A stretch of 34,577 bases of DNA from positions 1 to 34,577 of the forward strand of contig JAFKJY010000096.1 in assembly GCA_017305835.1 (NCBI GenBank). The letters are read 5' to 3'. Every line of letters begins with the position of its first letter. Within the stretch, counting starts at the first letter, position 1. The position numbers and the translations under genes are program-made. Shown here one piece after another: positions 23,842 through 31,615 of the stretch. The stretch is from Hyphomicrobiales bacterium (GTDB taxonomy: Bacteria; Pseudomonadota; Alphaproteobacteria; Rhizobiales; Rhizobiaceae). Under the pieces are notes generated by a model. That model searched no databases, was not told the origin of the DNA, and saw only the letters and a list, made by a program, of their open reading frames with translations.

Positions 23842-25884
23842 TCAGAGCGCGGGCGCGGCGTCTGCGCCGCCGGCCTCGTCCCGCGTGCTGCCGGTGACGA
23901 AGCGCGGGTGCAGGAACGGGTCGAGGAAGTCGCCGGCGAGCGCGGTGTAGCTCGAGCGCAGATGATCGGCGTCGGTGTAGAGCGGGACCATGCCCTGCGT
24001 GGCCGGGCAGACCATCTCCCGGCACAGCAGGCCGGCGAGGTCGATCACGCGGGCGCCGTGGTCGGCGAGCGAGGCGAGCGCGGCGTCGACGGGCTGGGCG
24101 CGCGCGGTGACGGCGGCGAAGTCGAAGCTCCAGTCGGCCGGCGGGGTCCTGCCGGCGAAGGCGCGCTTGCGCAGCTCGGCCGGGACGTCGAAGCCGGGAT
24201 AGGGGCTGGTGGTGAGCACGACGACGTCCTTGCCGAGCGCCTTCAGCCCGTCGATCTCGGCGGCGAGGCTGCGGATCGCGGCAGCCAGGCCCGCCTCGGT
24301 GCCGGTCGGGCGGCAGGGAGCGCCGGCCTCGCAGATCGTCGTGTTGGCGTGCTCCCTGCCGAAATAGGAGGCCCACATGCCGGCCAGGATGACGGTGCCG
24401 AAGCGCTCGCCGCGGGCCTGCTCCATGGCCATGCGGTGGAAGGCGCGGCAGCCGAAGCCGGGGCCGGCGCGCTCCATGTCGGCGATCGGCGGGCAGCCGC
24501 CCTTGGTGACGAAGACGACGGCGTTGCCGGTCAGCCGCCGCTCGATCTCGCGGGCGCGGGCGAACCAGATCTCGGCAAAGGAATCGCCGATCACCAGAAC
24601 GTCGTCGCCATGCGACGAGCTGCCCACCTCGCAGGGGCGCAGGCGGGTGCCGAAGGTGGAGGTTCCGCCGCACTGGCCGAGCGGAAAACCGTAGTCGGCC
24701 GCGGCCGCCAGGGTGGCGTCGTAGACGGCGGCGACGTCGCCGCTGCGCTGCGGCAGGCCGTGCCCGGCCACTACCGCGCCGCCGGCGAACAGCACCACCG
24801 TCAGCGAGGCCGCGAGCGCGCCCATGCGCGGCAGGCCGGGATAGCGCACGGCCGGGCCGGCCGGCTTGAGGAAGCGGCGGCAGGGCTGCTCGATCAGCCG
24901 ATAGGAGGCCCAACCGGCAAGCAGCGACAGCGCCAGCGCGGCAGGGGCGAGGCCCGGTGCGGCGAAGCCGAAATAGGTGATCGTCGCGACGATCGGCCAG
25001 TGCCACAGATAGGTCGAATAGGAGGCGGCGCCGATCCATTGCAGCGGGGCCGAGGCGAGCAGGGAGCGCGGCGCGTCGGCCGCCAGCACGAGGATCGCGC
25101 CGGCGACGGGCAGCAGCGCCTGCCAGGACGGCCACGGCGTCTCCTCGGAAAACAGCGGCAGCGCGAGGCCGATCATGGCGAGGCCGGCGATCTCGAGAGC
25201 GGCCCGGAAGCGCGGGCCGCGCGCGGCGGCCTGCCACGGCGAGAGGACGACGAGCCCGCCCGCCAGCATTTCCCAGGCGCGGGTGGGCAGCAGGTAGAAG
25301 TCGGCCGAGACGAGGCGCTCGTTGGGAAACAGCTCGCCCGCCAGCGCGGAAGCCGCCAGCGACAGGACGAAGCCGGCGAGCAGCAGGGCAAACAGCCGGG
25401 CGCGGTTGCGCAGCAGCCGGAAGGCCAGCGCCATGACGAGCGGGTAGACGATGTAGAACTGCCACTCGACCGAGAGCGACCAGGTGTGGAGGAACCACAT
25501 CGTGTCCGGCGGCGCGCCGAAATAGCCGGCCTCCTGCCAGAAGACGACGTTGGAGACGAACAGCAGGGCGGCGATGCCGTGGCGCGCCATCGTCTCCAGC
25601 GTCGCCGGTTCGATGAAGGCGAGGCCGAAGAGCAGGGTGGCCGCGGTGACGGCGAGCAGCGCCGGATAGAGCCTGACGAGGCGGGCGCGGTAGAAGCCGG
25701 GGATCGAAAAGGTTCCGCCCTCCAGCCCGCGCAGGACGATGCCGGTCATCAGGAAGCCGGAGATGACGAAGAACACGTCGACGCCGACGAAGCCGGCGGA
25801 GAAGCCGGGCGTGCCGAAATGGAACAGCAGGACGAGCAGCACCGCGACGGCGCGCAGACCGTTGATGTCCCTGCGAAATTCCAT
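23842..25884 (-). CDS. OafA/YrhL-type acyltransferase with C-terminal SGNH domain
   Basis: 680 residues. The N-terminal acyltransferase-3 domain (about ten membrane helices up to residue 350) starts with FRRDINGLRAVAVLLVLLFH, then GFVGVDVFFVISGFLMT and FLHTWSLSVEWQFY. After a linker the periplasmic SGNH hydrolase-like domain has GDS at 433-435 (VLVIGDSFAE), VILAGMWASYF, and Asp638 and His641 in DADHL. Proteins of this layout O-acetylate surface polysaccharides, lipopolysaccharide or peptidoglycan; the substrate here is unknown. ATG 25884 is preceded by GGGGAG at about seven bases. No glycan genes surround it, so its place between leuC and rplS suggests insertion into a core region. Confidence 0.93.
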   Translation of the reverse strand: MEFRRDINGLRAVAVLLVLLFHFGTPGFSAGFVGVDVFFVISGFLMTGIVLRGLEGGTFSIPGFYRARLVRLYPALLAVTAATLLFGLAFIEPATLETMARHGIAALLFVSNVVFWQEAGYFGAPPDTMWFLHTWSLSVEWQFYIVYPLVMALAFRLLRNRARLFALLLAGFVLSLAASALAGELFPNERLVSADFYLLPTRAWEMLAGGLVVLSPWQAAARGPRFRAALEIAGLAMIGLALPLFSEETPWPSWQALLPVAGAILVLAADAPRSLLASAPLQWIGAASYSTYLWHWPIVATITYFGFAAPGLAPAALALSLLAGWASYRLIEQPCRRFLKPAGPAVRYPGLPRMGALAASLTVVLFAGGAVVAGHGLPQRSGDVAAVYDATLAAAADYGFPLGQCGGTSTFGTRLRPCEVGSSSHGDDVLVIGDSFAEIWFARAREIERRLTGNAVVFVTKGGCPPIADMERAGPGFGCRAFHRMAMEQARGERFGTVILAGMWASYFGREHANTTICEAGAPCRPTGTEAGLAAAIRSLAAEIDGLKALGKDVVVLTTSPYPGFDVPAELRKRAFAGRTPPADWSFDFAAVTARAQPVDAALASLADHGARVIDLAGLLCREMVCPATQGMVPLYTDADHLRSSYTALAGDFLDPFLHPRFVTGSTRDEAGGADAAPAL

Positions 25885-26005
25885 CCGTCGTCTCCCCTGC
25901 GAACGAGCCGAGCGCCCGCTGCATCCCACGCAGCAAGAAGCATGCCGGACAATGGTGGAGATCGGGTAAGCGCGCGCAATGCGGCGCGGGACGGAGGTGC
26001 CAACG

Positions 26006-26032
26006 AAAAAGGGGCGCGTCGGCCGCGCCCCT
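26006..26032 (-). terminator. Intrinsic terminator of rplS
   Basis: Minus strand: AGGGGCGCG (26032-26024), five-base loop, CGCGCCCCT (26018-26010), followed by TTTT. Perfect 9-base stem about 40 bases after the rplS stop. Confidence 0.9.
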
Positions 26033-26073
26033 TCCGATCCTCGGTGCCGCGTCCCGAGGGACGGGCGAAAATG

Positions 26074-26574
26074 CTACTGGGCTGCCTTCTCGGCGGCTTC
26101 CTGCGCGGCCTTCTCGGCGGCCAGCGCCTCGGCGGCGGCGACCTTCTCGGCCTCGAGGCGGGCGCGCTCGGCCAGCATGGCTTGGCGCTCGTCCTCGTTC
26201 AGCTTGCGGGCGCGCACGCCGGTGTTCTCGGTGATGCGGGCCGACTTGCCGCGGCGGTCGCGCAGGTAATAGAGCTTGGCGCGGCGGACCTTGCCGCGGC
26301 GCACCATCTCGACCGACTCGACCAGCGGCGAATAGACCGGGAAGACACGCTCGACGCCCTCGCCGTAGGAGATCTTGCGGACCGTGAAGTTCTCCTGGAA
26401 GCCGGAGCCGGAGCGGGCGATGACGACGCCCTCATAGGCCTGGACGCGGGTGCGGGTGCCTTCGGTGACGCGCACGTTGACGCGCACGGTGTCGCCGGGC
26501 TGGAACTCGGGAAGCTTGCGCTTGGCTTCGATCTTGGCGGCCTGCTCGGCCTCGAGCTGACGGATGATGTCCAT
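26074..26574 (-). CDS. rplS: Large ribosomal subunit protein bL19
   Basis: 166 residues. Core L19 from IIRQLEAEQ: FQPGDTVRVNVRVTEG, RVQAYEGVVIARSGSG, FTVRKISYGEGVERVFPVYSP (signature) and VRRGKVRRAKLYYLRDRRGKSARI. After about residue 125 an extra acidic and alanine-rich helix tail (ERARLEAEKVAAAEALAAEK) extends beyond the E. coli length of about 115, as is usual in rhizobia. GGAA stands just before ATG 26574. In most bacteria it follows trmD directly; here a permease gene on the other strand separates them, so it needs its own promoter. Confidence 0.96.
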   Translation of the reverse strand: MDIIRQLEAEQAAKIEAKRKLPEFQPGDTVRVNVRVTEGTRTRVQAYEGVVIARSGSGFQENFTVRKISYGEGVERVFPVYSPLVESVEMVRRGKVRRAKLYYLRDRRGKSARITENTGVRARKLNEDERQAMLAERARLEAEKVAAAEALAAEKAAQEAAEKAAQ

Positions 26575-26734
26575 CGCGGTTTCCACTTCTTGTTGTTTCG
26601 ACAGCCAGAGCGCCCGACGCTCGCCGCGCAGCCTGTGCCGCTCGGCTATGCCGCCCGGTCGCGGGGACCGAGAAGGCAGGGGCGAATCCACCGTGCTTCG
26701 TTGACGGTTCCGGGAGACTCCCGGTTCGGGCGGC

Positions 26735-26763
26735 GACATACAGGGATTTCGCGCCCTTGTCAC
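26735..26763 (-). promoter_or_regulatory. Probable rplS promoter
   Basis: Minus-strand GTGACA (26763-26758), 17 bases, TATGTC (26740-26735). It would give a leader of about 155 bases, which includes a CCGGGA/TCCCGG hairpin at 26710-26724. Fits the need for a separate rplS promoter. Confidence 0.45.
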
Positions 26764-26868
26764 CTGTCCGCGCGCAGAAATTCGGCCGCCGGCTCTCCCC
26801 GAGGCCATTAGTGCTTGCGGCGCGCGGCAAGCCTGCCTACACCGCCACCGACCGTTCGCGAGGGGATC

Positions 26869-27618
26869 ATGACCGTCATCGAAGCCATCCTGCTGTTCCT
26901 GTCCGGCGTGCTCACCGGCATGATCAACGCCGTCGCCGGCGGCGGCACCTTCCTGTCGTTCGGGGCGCTGACGCTGGTCGGCATCCCGCCGGTGGTGGCC
27001 AATGCGACGTCGTCGATCACCCAGTTTCCCGGCTACATCACCTCCACCCTCGCCTACTGGAACGATTTCAAGGCGTTCTGGCGCGGCGCGATCGCGCTGG
27101 CGGTCGCCTCGGTCATCGGCTCGCTGCTCGGCGCCTGGATCCTGCTGCAGCTCGACAACCCGCAGTTCCGCTCGCTGGTGCCGTGGCTGCTGCTCGCGGC
27201 GACCGCGCTGTTCGCCGCCGGGCCCTATCTCAAGCCGAAGCCCAAGCCGGGCCAGGAGGCGGCGGTGGGCGGCGTGTTCGGGTTCCTGATGCAGGCGGTC
27301 ACGGCCGTCTATGGCGGCTTCTTCGGCGCCGGCATGGGGGTGATGATGCTCGCCACGCTCGGCCTGTCGCAGAACGGCGACTACCACCGGCTCAATGCGC
27401 TGAAGAACATGCTGGCCACCGTGATCGCTGCGGTGGCGATCGTCGTCTTCGTGTGGGGCGGCGTGGTCGCTTGGCCGCAGGCGATCGTGATGATCCCCGG
27501 CGTGGCGCTCGGCGGCTGGTCGGGTGTGTGGGTCGCCCGCCGCGTGCCGCAGAAATACATGCGCTGGGTGGTGATCGCCGTCGGCCTGCTGCTCGCCGTC
27601 TATTATTTCTGGCGCTGA
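26869..27618 (+). CDS. TSUP family (TauE/SafE) membrane permease
   Basis: 249 residues, about seven to eight helices in two half-repeats. The N-terminal half has LFLSGVLTGMINAVAGGGTFL and the matching second half FLMQAVTAVYGGFFGAGMGVMML; these glycine-rich paired motifs are the TauE/SafE signature. Members export or import small sulfur-containing or organic anions (sulfite, sulfoacetate, sulfolactate); the substrate is not evident. AGGGG precedes ATG 26869 closely. It is inserted between rplS and trmD on the opposite strand, and its last 16 bases overlap the trmD 3' end tail-to-tail. Confidence 0.9.
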   Translation: MTVIEAILLFLSGVLTGMINAVAGGGTFLSFGALTLVGIPPVVANATSSITQFPGYITSTLAYWNDFKAFWRGAIALAVASVIGSLLGAWILLQLDNPQFRSLVPWLLLAATALFAAGPYLKPKPKPGQEAAVGGVFGFLMQAVTAVYGGFFGAGMGVMMLATLGLSQNGDYHRLNALKNMLATVIAAVAIVVFVWGGVVAWPQAIVMIPGVALGGWSGVWVARRVPQKYMRWVVIAVGLLLAVYYFWR

Positions 27619-28301
27619 GCGGCGGCGAGAAGGTCGGGACGGCGCTGAGCGGTCAGCGCCTCGGCCTGCTCGTGGCGCCATCTGGCGATCTTCGCATGGT
27701 TGCCCGAGGTCAGCACCTCGGGAATGGCGCGGCCCTCGAACTCGGCCGGCCGCGTGTAATGCGGGTGCTCCAGCAGGCCGCCCTCGAAACTCTCCTCCGA
27801 TCCCGACGCCTCGTTGCCCATGACGCCGGGCAGCAGGCGGACCACCGCGTCGAGCAGGACGATCGCGGCCGGCTCCCCGCCCGACAGGATGAAGTCGCCG
27901 ATCGAGACCTCCTCCAGCTCCCGCGCGTCGATCAGCCGCTGGTCGATGCCCTCGAAGCGGCCGCACAGGATGACGGCGCCGGGGCCGGCGGCGAGCGCGC
28001 GCACGCGCGCCTGGGTGAGCGGCTTTCCGCGCGGGCTCATCAGCAGGCGCGGACGGGCATCGCCGGGCGGTGAAGCGGCGTCGAGCGCCCTTGCCAGAAC
28101 GTCGGCGCGCATGACCATGCCGGCCCCGCCGCCGGCCGGCGTGTCGTCCACCGTGCGGTGGCGGTCGGTGGCGAAGTCGCGGATCTGCACGGCTTCCAGC
28201 GACCACGTTCCGGCTTCCATTGCCTTACCGGCCAGCGAATGGCCGAGCGAGCCCGGAAACATCTCGGGATAGAGCGTCAGCACCGTGGCGCGGAAGGTCA
28301 A
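27603..28301 (-). CDS. trmD: tRNA (guanine-N1)-methyltransferase TrmD
   Basis: 232 residues; makes m1G37 in tRNA, a frameshift-preventing modification. SPOUT knot fold: VLTLYPEMFPGSLGHSLAGKA, VDDTPAGGGAGMVMRAD, VILCGRFEGIDQRLID, and the knot IGDFILSGGEPAAIVLLDAV, then HPHYTRPAEFEG and VPEVLTSGNH-type end (IPEVLTSGNHAKI). The start is taken as TTG 28301, giving MTFRATVLTLYPEM; GGGGG is six bases upstream and the codon overlaps the rimM stop (TTGA). A GTG a few codons on is the alternative. Translationally coupled to rimM. Its end overlaps the TSUP gene by 16 bases. Confidence 0.95.
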   Translation of the reverse strand: MTFRATVLTLYPEMFPGSLGHSLAGKAMEAGTWSLEAVQIRDFATDRHRTVDDTPAGGGAGMVMRADVLARALDAASPPGDARPRLLMSPRGKPLTQARVRALAAGPGAVILCGRFEGIDQRLIDARELEEVSIGDFILSGGEPAAIVLLDAVVRLLPGVMGNEASGSEESFEGGLLEHPHYTRPAEFEGRAIPEVLTSGNHAKIARWRHEQAEALTAQRRPDLLAAAQRQK

Positions 28302-28912
28302 CGATTGCCCCCGGCATCCTTCGGTCCGCGCGGCCGCCGGCCGGGGTTGAAGCCGCCATGCCCGGCGCCCGCTCCGCCGCCCGCGCCCCCGCCGTCCTCG
28401 TCGAGCAGGCCGGCGGCGCGGCGGTCGATGCCGACCTCGCCCTTGCCCAGGTCGATCCGGGGTACTGCGGCGCGGCTGAACGGCACGAGCACGGTGCGGC
28501 CGCTGCCGAGCGCGACCTCCATGATGTCGCCGCCGCCGAAATCGTGGAAGGCCGAGACATGGCCGACGAGCACGCCCTCCTCGTCGCGCACCGGCAGGTC
28601 GATCAGGTCGGCGTGGTAGAACTCCTCCTCGGACAGGTCGTCCGGCAGCACCGAGCGGTCGACGAAGAGCGCCCTGCCGTTGAGCGCTTCGGCGGCCGTG
28701 CGGTTCGACACCTGGCGGAAGCGCACCACCACCATGTTGCCGGCCGGGCGGATGTCGACCACGTCGAAGCGGTTGCCGTCGGCGTCGTGCAGCGGCCCGT
28801 AATCGGCGAGCGCCATCGGCTCGCCGGTGTGGGCCTTGACGCGCACCTCGCCCTTGAGGCCGTGCGCGGCGCCGATGACGGCCATCTGGATCGGTCTCGT
28901 CGGCTTGCTCAT
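28298..28912 (-). CDS. rimM: Ribosome maturation factor RimM
   Basis: 204 residues; helps assemble the 30S head around S19. RimM N-terminal domain: VIGAAHGLKGEVRVKAHTGEP, YGPLHDADGN, VVVRFRQVSNRTAAEALNGRALFVDRS, EEEFYHADLIDLPV; PRC-type second domain: GVLVGHVSAFHDFGGGDIMEV and VLVPFSRAAVPRIDLGKGEVGID. The last 35 residues are a glycine-rich tail (GGGAGGGAGAGHGG) not in E. coli RimM. ATG 28912 matches the family start; ATGs at 28939 and 28921 are in frame just upstream. The usual upstream partner rpsP is absent; xerC is divergent instead. Confidence 0.93.
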   Translation of the reverse strand: MSKPTRPIQMAVIGAAHGLKGEVRVKAHTGEPMALADYGPLHDADGNRFDVVDIRPAGNMVVVRFRQVSNRTAAEALNGRALFVDRSVLPDDLSEEEFYHADLIDLPVRDEEGVLVGHVSAFHDFGGGDIMEVALGSGRTVLVPFSRAAVPRIDLGKGEVGIDRRAAGLLDEDGGGAGGGAGAGHGGFNPGRRPRGPKDAGGNR

Positions 28913-28995
28913 GCCCTTCATCCGCTGGAATGCCTTCATGCAATGATAACCCGAAGCCGGTGAATATCCCATCATCGCGAATCAGACGACCGCGC

Positions 28996-29937
28996 ATGAG
29001 CCAGGAATTCCTCGTCTCCGCCCGTCCCGACCTCGCCGCCGCGCGCGCCGAGTGGCTCGCCTCGCTCGCCCGCGAGCGGCGGCTGGCGGGCCTCACCGTC
29101 GAGGCCTACGAGCGCGACACGCGGCAGTTCCTGCAGTTCCTGACCGGCCATTGCGGCGGCGCGCCCGGCATTTCCGACATCGCGGCGCTGCGGCCGGCCG
29201 ACCTGCGCTCCTTCCTCGCCCATCGCCGCAATGGCGGCGCCGGCGCGCGCACGCTCGGCCGCGGGCTCGCCGGCATCCGCTCGCTGCTGCGCTTCCTGGA
29301 GAAGCGCGGGCTGGCGAACGCCGCGGGTGCTGCGGCGCTGCGGGCGCCGCGGCAGCCGAAATCGCTGCCCAAGCCGCTCGCCGCCCAGGATGCGCTCCGG
29401 GTCGTGGCGGCCGGGGAGCAGCTCGTCGAGGAGCCGTGGATCGCAGCGCGCAACGCGGCGGTGCTGACGCTGCTCTACGGCTGCGGGCTGCGCATCTCGG
29501 AGGCGCTGGGGCTCGGCGGCGGCGAGCTCGCCTCGCCGCGCGACGGCGTGCTCAGGGTCACCGGCAAGGGCGGCAAGACGCGCATCGTGCCGGTGCTGCC
29601 GGCCGCGCTCGAGGCGGTGGCCGCCTATCGCCGGCTCTGCCCCTACCATCTGGCGGTCGACCGGCCGCTGTTCCGCGGCGCGCGCGGCGGGCCTCTGGCG
29701 CCGGCCGTGCTGCAGCGCGACATGCGGCGGCTGCGTGGCGCGCTCGGCCTGCCCGACACGGCGACGCCGCATGCGCTGCGCCACTCCTTCGCCACCCACC
29801 TGCTCGGCCGCGGCGGCGATCTGCGCGCCATCCAGGAGCTGCTCGGCCATTCCAGCCTGTCGACAACGCAGATCTACACGGGCGTCGACGCCGCAAGGCT
29901 GCTCGAGGCCTACGAGGCGGCGCATCCGCGCGCTTAA
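28996..29937 (+). CDS. xerC: Tyrosine recombinase XerC
   Basis: 313 residues; with XerD resolves chromosome dimers at dif. N-terminal SAM-like core-binding domain (LASLARERRLAGLTVEAYERDTRQFLQF, then LRSFLAHRR and LGRGLAGIRSLLRFLEKRG). Catalytic residues by alignment: Arg166 (GLRISEAL), Lys191 (GKGGKTR), His259 and Arg262 (HALRHSFATHL), His285 (LGHSSLSTT) and Tyr294 (IYTGV). All are present, so it should be active. Length and the HALRHSFATHLL motif are typical of host XerC, not of a phage integrase. Divergent from rimM by 83 bases; followed by a TraB/GumN gene. Confidence 0.92.
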   Translation: MSQEFLVSARPDLAAARAEWLASLARERRLAGLTVEAYERDTRQFLQFLTGHCGGAPGISDIAALRPADLRSFLAHRRNGGAGARTLGRGLAGIRSLLRFLEKRGLANAAGAAALRAPRQPKSLPKPLAAQDALRVVAAGEQLVEEPWIAARNAAVLTLLYGCGLRISEALGLGGGELASPRDGVLRVTGKGGKTRIVPVLPAALEAVAAYRRLCPYHLAVDRPLFRGARGGPLAPAVLQRDMRRLRGALGLPDTATPHALRHSFATHLLGRGGDLRAIQELLGHSSLSTTQIYTGVDAARLLEAYEAAHPRA

Positions 29938-29973
29938 CCTTTTCGCCGTCTTTGGCGTCTAGCCTGCGCCGCC

Positions 29974-31047
29974 ATGACCCATACGAGTGCCCTCGCCGAC
30001 CGATCCGCGCGCGCCGCCCTGTCGCTGCTCGCCGGTCTCAACATCCTGTTCGTGCTGGCGTTGCTCATCGGCCTTGCGGCCGGCGCCCGGCACGCGCGGG
30101 CGGACGACCTGCCGGTCTGCACCGGCCGGGATCTGCTCGCCGAGATGGCGGCGGACAAGCCCGACGAGATGGCCAGGCTGCGCGCCGAGGCCGATGCCAT
30201 CCCCAACGGCAAGGGGATCCTGTGGCGGATCGAGGGGCCGGCGGGGACGAAGCCCTCCTTCCTGCTCGGCACCATGCATGTCAGCGACCCGCGCGTGACC
30301 GCGCTCGACCCGGCGGCGCAGGCCGCCTACGCGGCGGCCGGCACGGTGGTGATCGAGACGACCGACGTGCTCGACCAGGGAAAGATGGCCGGCGCGATCG
30401 CCGCCCATCCCGAGCTGATGATGTTCACCGACGACACGACGCTCTCCGGCCTCCTGCCCGAGGCCGACCGCGCGGCGGTGGAGGAGGGCCTTGCGCGGCG
30501 CGGGCTGACGCTCGACGCGCTGCAGAAGATGAAGCCGTGGGTGGTCGCCTCGCTGGTCGGCGTGCCGGCCTGCGAGATGGCGCGCAAGGCGGCCGGCGCG
30601 CCGGTGCTCGACATCAAGCTCGCCGAGGAGGCGAAGGCGGCGGGCAAGAATGTCGAGGGGCTGGAGACGATGATCGACCAGCTCGAGGCCATGGCTTCGC
30701 TGCCGATCGGCCTGCACGTGCAGGGCCTGGTCGACACGCTCAAGCTCGGCGACGGCATCGACGACCTGAACGAGACGATGGTGCGCATCTACAAGAGCGG
30801 CGATACCGGCCTGTTCTGGCCGTTCTTCGAGGCGGTGATGCCGGCCGGCGCGAGCGAGGAGACGAGCTACGCCGCCTTCCAGGAGGCGATGATCGACGCG
30901 CGCAACCGCACGATGGCGGAAGCCGCCGGACCGATCCTCGACAAGGGCGGCGCCTTCATGGCCGTCGGCGCGCTGCATCTGGCCGGCGAGCAGGGCCTCG
31001 TCGCGCTGCTCCGGCAGCGGGGCTACGCCGTCGAGCCGGCCGAATAG
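29974..31047 (+). CDS. TraB/GumN (Tiki-like) family protein
   Basis: 357 residues. N-terminal hydrophobic segment (LSLLAGLNILFVLALLIGLAAGA), then HARADD, which could be a signal-peptide cleavage or a membrane anchor; the rest is hydrophilic. TraB/GumN features: GTMH at 99-102 (FLLGTMHVSDPRV), VVIETTDVLD, and a late GALH (332-335, AVGALHLAGEQGL). The paired GxxH motifs suggest a metal-dependent hydrolase, as proposed for Tiki proteases, but bacterial functions are not established. 36 bases after xerC, same strand, possibly same transcript. Confidence 0.85.
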   Translation: MTHTSALADRSARAALSLLAGLNILFVLALLIGLAAGARHARADDLPVCTGRDLLAEMAADKPDEMARLRAEADAIPNGKGILWRIEGPAGTKPSFLLGTMHVSDPRVTALDPAAQAAYAAAGTVVIETTDVLDQGKMAGAIAAHPELMMFTDDTTLSGLLPEADRAAVEEGLARRGLTLDALQKMKPWVVASLVGVPACEMARKAAGAPVLDIKLAEEAKAAGKNVEGLETMIDQLEAMASLPIGLHVQGLVDTLKLGDGIDDLNETMVRIYKSGDTGLFWPFFEAVMPAGASEETSYAAFQEAMIDARNRTMAEAAGPILDKGGAFMAVGALHLAGEQGLVALLRQRGYAVEPAE

Positions 31048-31144
31048 ACGGCAGACTGTGACCGAGCGATACAGTTTGTGACGGAACTCCCCGTTTGGCG
31101 GTGCCGTTGACCCGCACCAATTGCAAGCCAAGGGAGACGAACAC

Positions 31145-31531
31145 ATGAACACCGATCCTCGCTGGCGCGATCCGCTGGATCCGCGCGATCCCGCCGCCGA
31201 TCCGCGTGTCGGCTACACCGATCCCCGCGTTGCCAACCGCGTCGAAGTGCGCGAAGGCGGCAGCCGCGCCGGGCTGGCGCTGGCGGCGATCGTGGCCGCG
31301 CTCCTGGTCATCGGCTTCATCGCGTTCTCGGGCGGCCCGGGCGTCGACGACACGCCGACGGCGAGCACCGGCCAGCAGAACGTGATCGTGCCCGGCGACG
31401 GCGCCAGCGCGCCGCAGCCCGCCACCCCGGCTCCGGCCGAGCCGCAGCAGGCCGCGCCGTCGGCGCAGCCGCAGCAGCAGGCGCCCGCCGCGGCCCCGCA
31501 GGACAACGCCGCCCCGGCCGCGAACGAGTAA
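31145..31531 (+). CDS. Small single-pass membrane protein with Pro/Ala/Gln-rich tail
   Basis: 128 residues, no named family. Head rich in Asp, Pro and Arg in a repeating pattern (DPRWRDPLDPRDPAADPRVG, then YTDPRVANR), one membrane helix at about residues 40-60 (AGLALAAIVAALLVIGFIAF), and a 65-residue low-complexity tail (TPAPAEPQQAAPSAQPQQQ) ending NAAPAANE. The tail is likely periplasmic and disordered. AGGGAG stands about eight bases before ATG 31145. Followed by a strong terminator. Function unknown; the DPR repeats in the head are the distinctive feature. Confidence 0.75.
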   Translation: MNTDPRWRDPLDPRDPAADPRVGYTDPRVANRVEVREGGSRAGLALAAIVAALLVIGFIAFSGGPGVDDTPTASTGQQNVIVPGDGASAPQPATPAPAEPQQAAPSAQPQQQAPAAAPQDNAAPAANE

Positions 31532-31566
31532 AGCGGCAAGAAGGCGGACCTGAGCACCAAAAGGAA

Positions 31567-31595
31567 ACGGCCGCGGTTACCCGCGGCCGTTTTTT
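31567..31595 (+). terminator. Strong intrinsic terminator
   Basis: ACGGCCGCGG (31567-31576), TTAC loop, CCGCGGCCGT (31581-31590) and then TTTTT. Perfect 10-base stem. On the minus strand the trailing bases are TTTCCTTTT, so it may also serve convergent asd. Confidence 0.92.
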
Positions 31596-31615
31596 CATGT
31601 CCGGAGATCTCGCCG

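Noticed and set aside
23621..25936. A 771-codon leftward open frame parallel to the acyltransferase gene
   Set aside because: It is arginine/alanine-rich out-of-frame noise; the AT3 and SGNH motifs are all in the other frame at 23842-25884.
23827..26811. A 994-codon rightward open frame
   Set aside because: Antisense to the acyltransferase and rplS; low-complexity composition (Gly, Ala, Arg, Glu, Asp) typical of GC-rich shadows and no recognisable domain.
26074..28206. A 710-codon leftward frame ending in rplS
   Set aside because: Only its last 166 residues are protein-like (bL19); the rest is antisense of the permease and out-of-frame trmD.
30711..30724. CCTGCACGTGCAGG perfect palindrome
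   Set aside because: Arms do not match parS; within coding sequence of the TraB/GumN gene.
29052..31061. A 669-codon rightward frame over xerC and the TraB/GumN gene
   Set aside because: Out-of-frame shadow; both real products are read in other frames with intact motifs.
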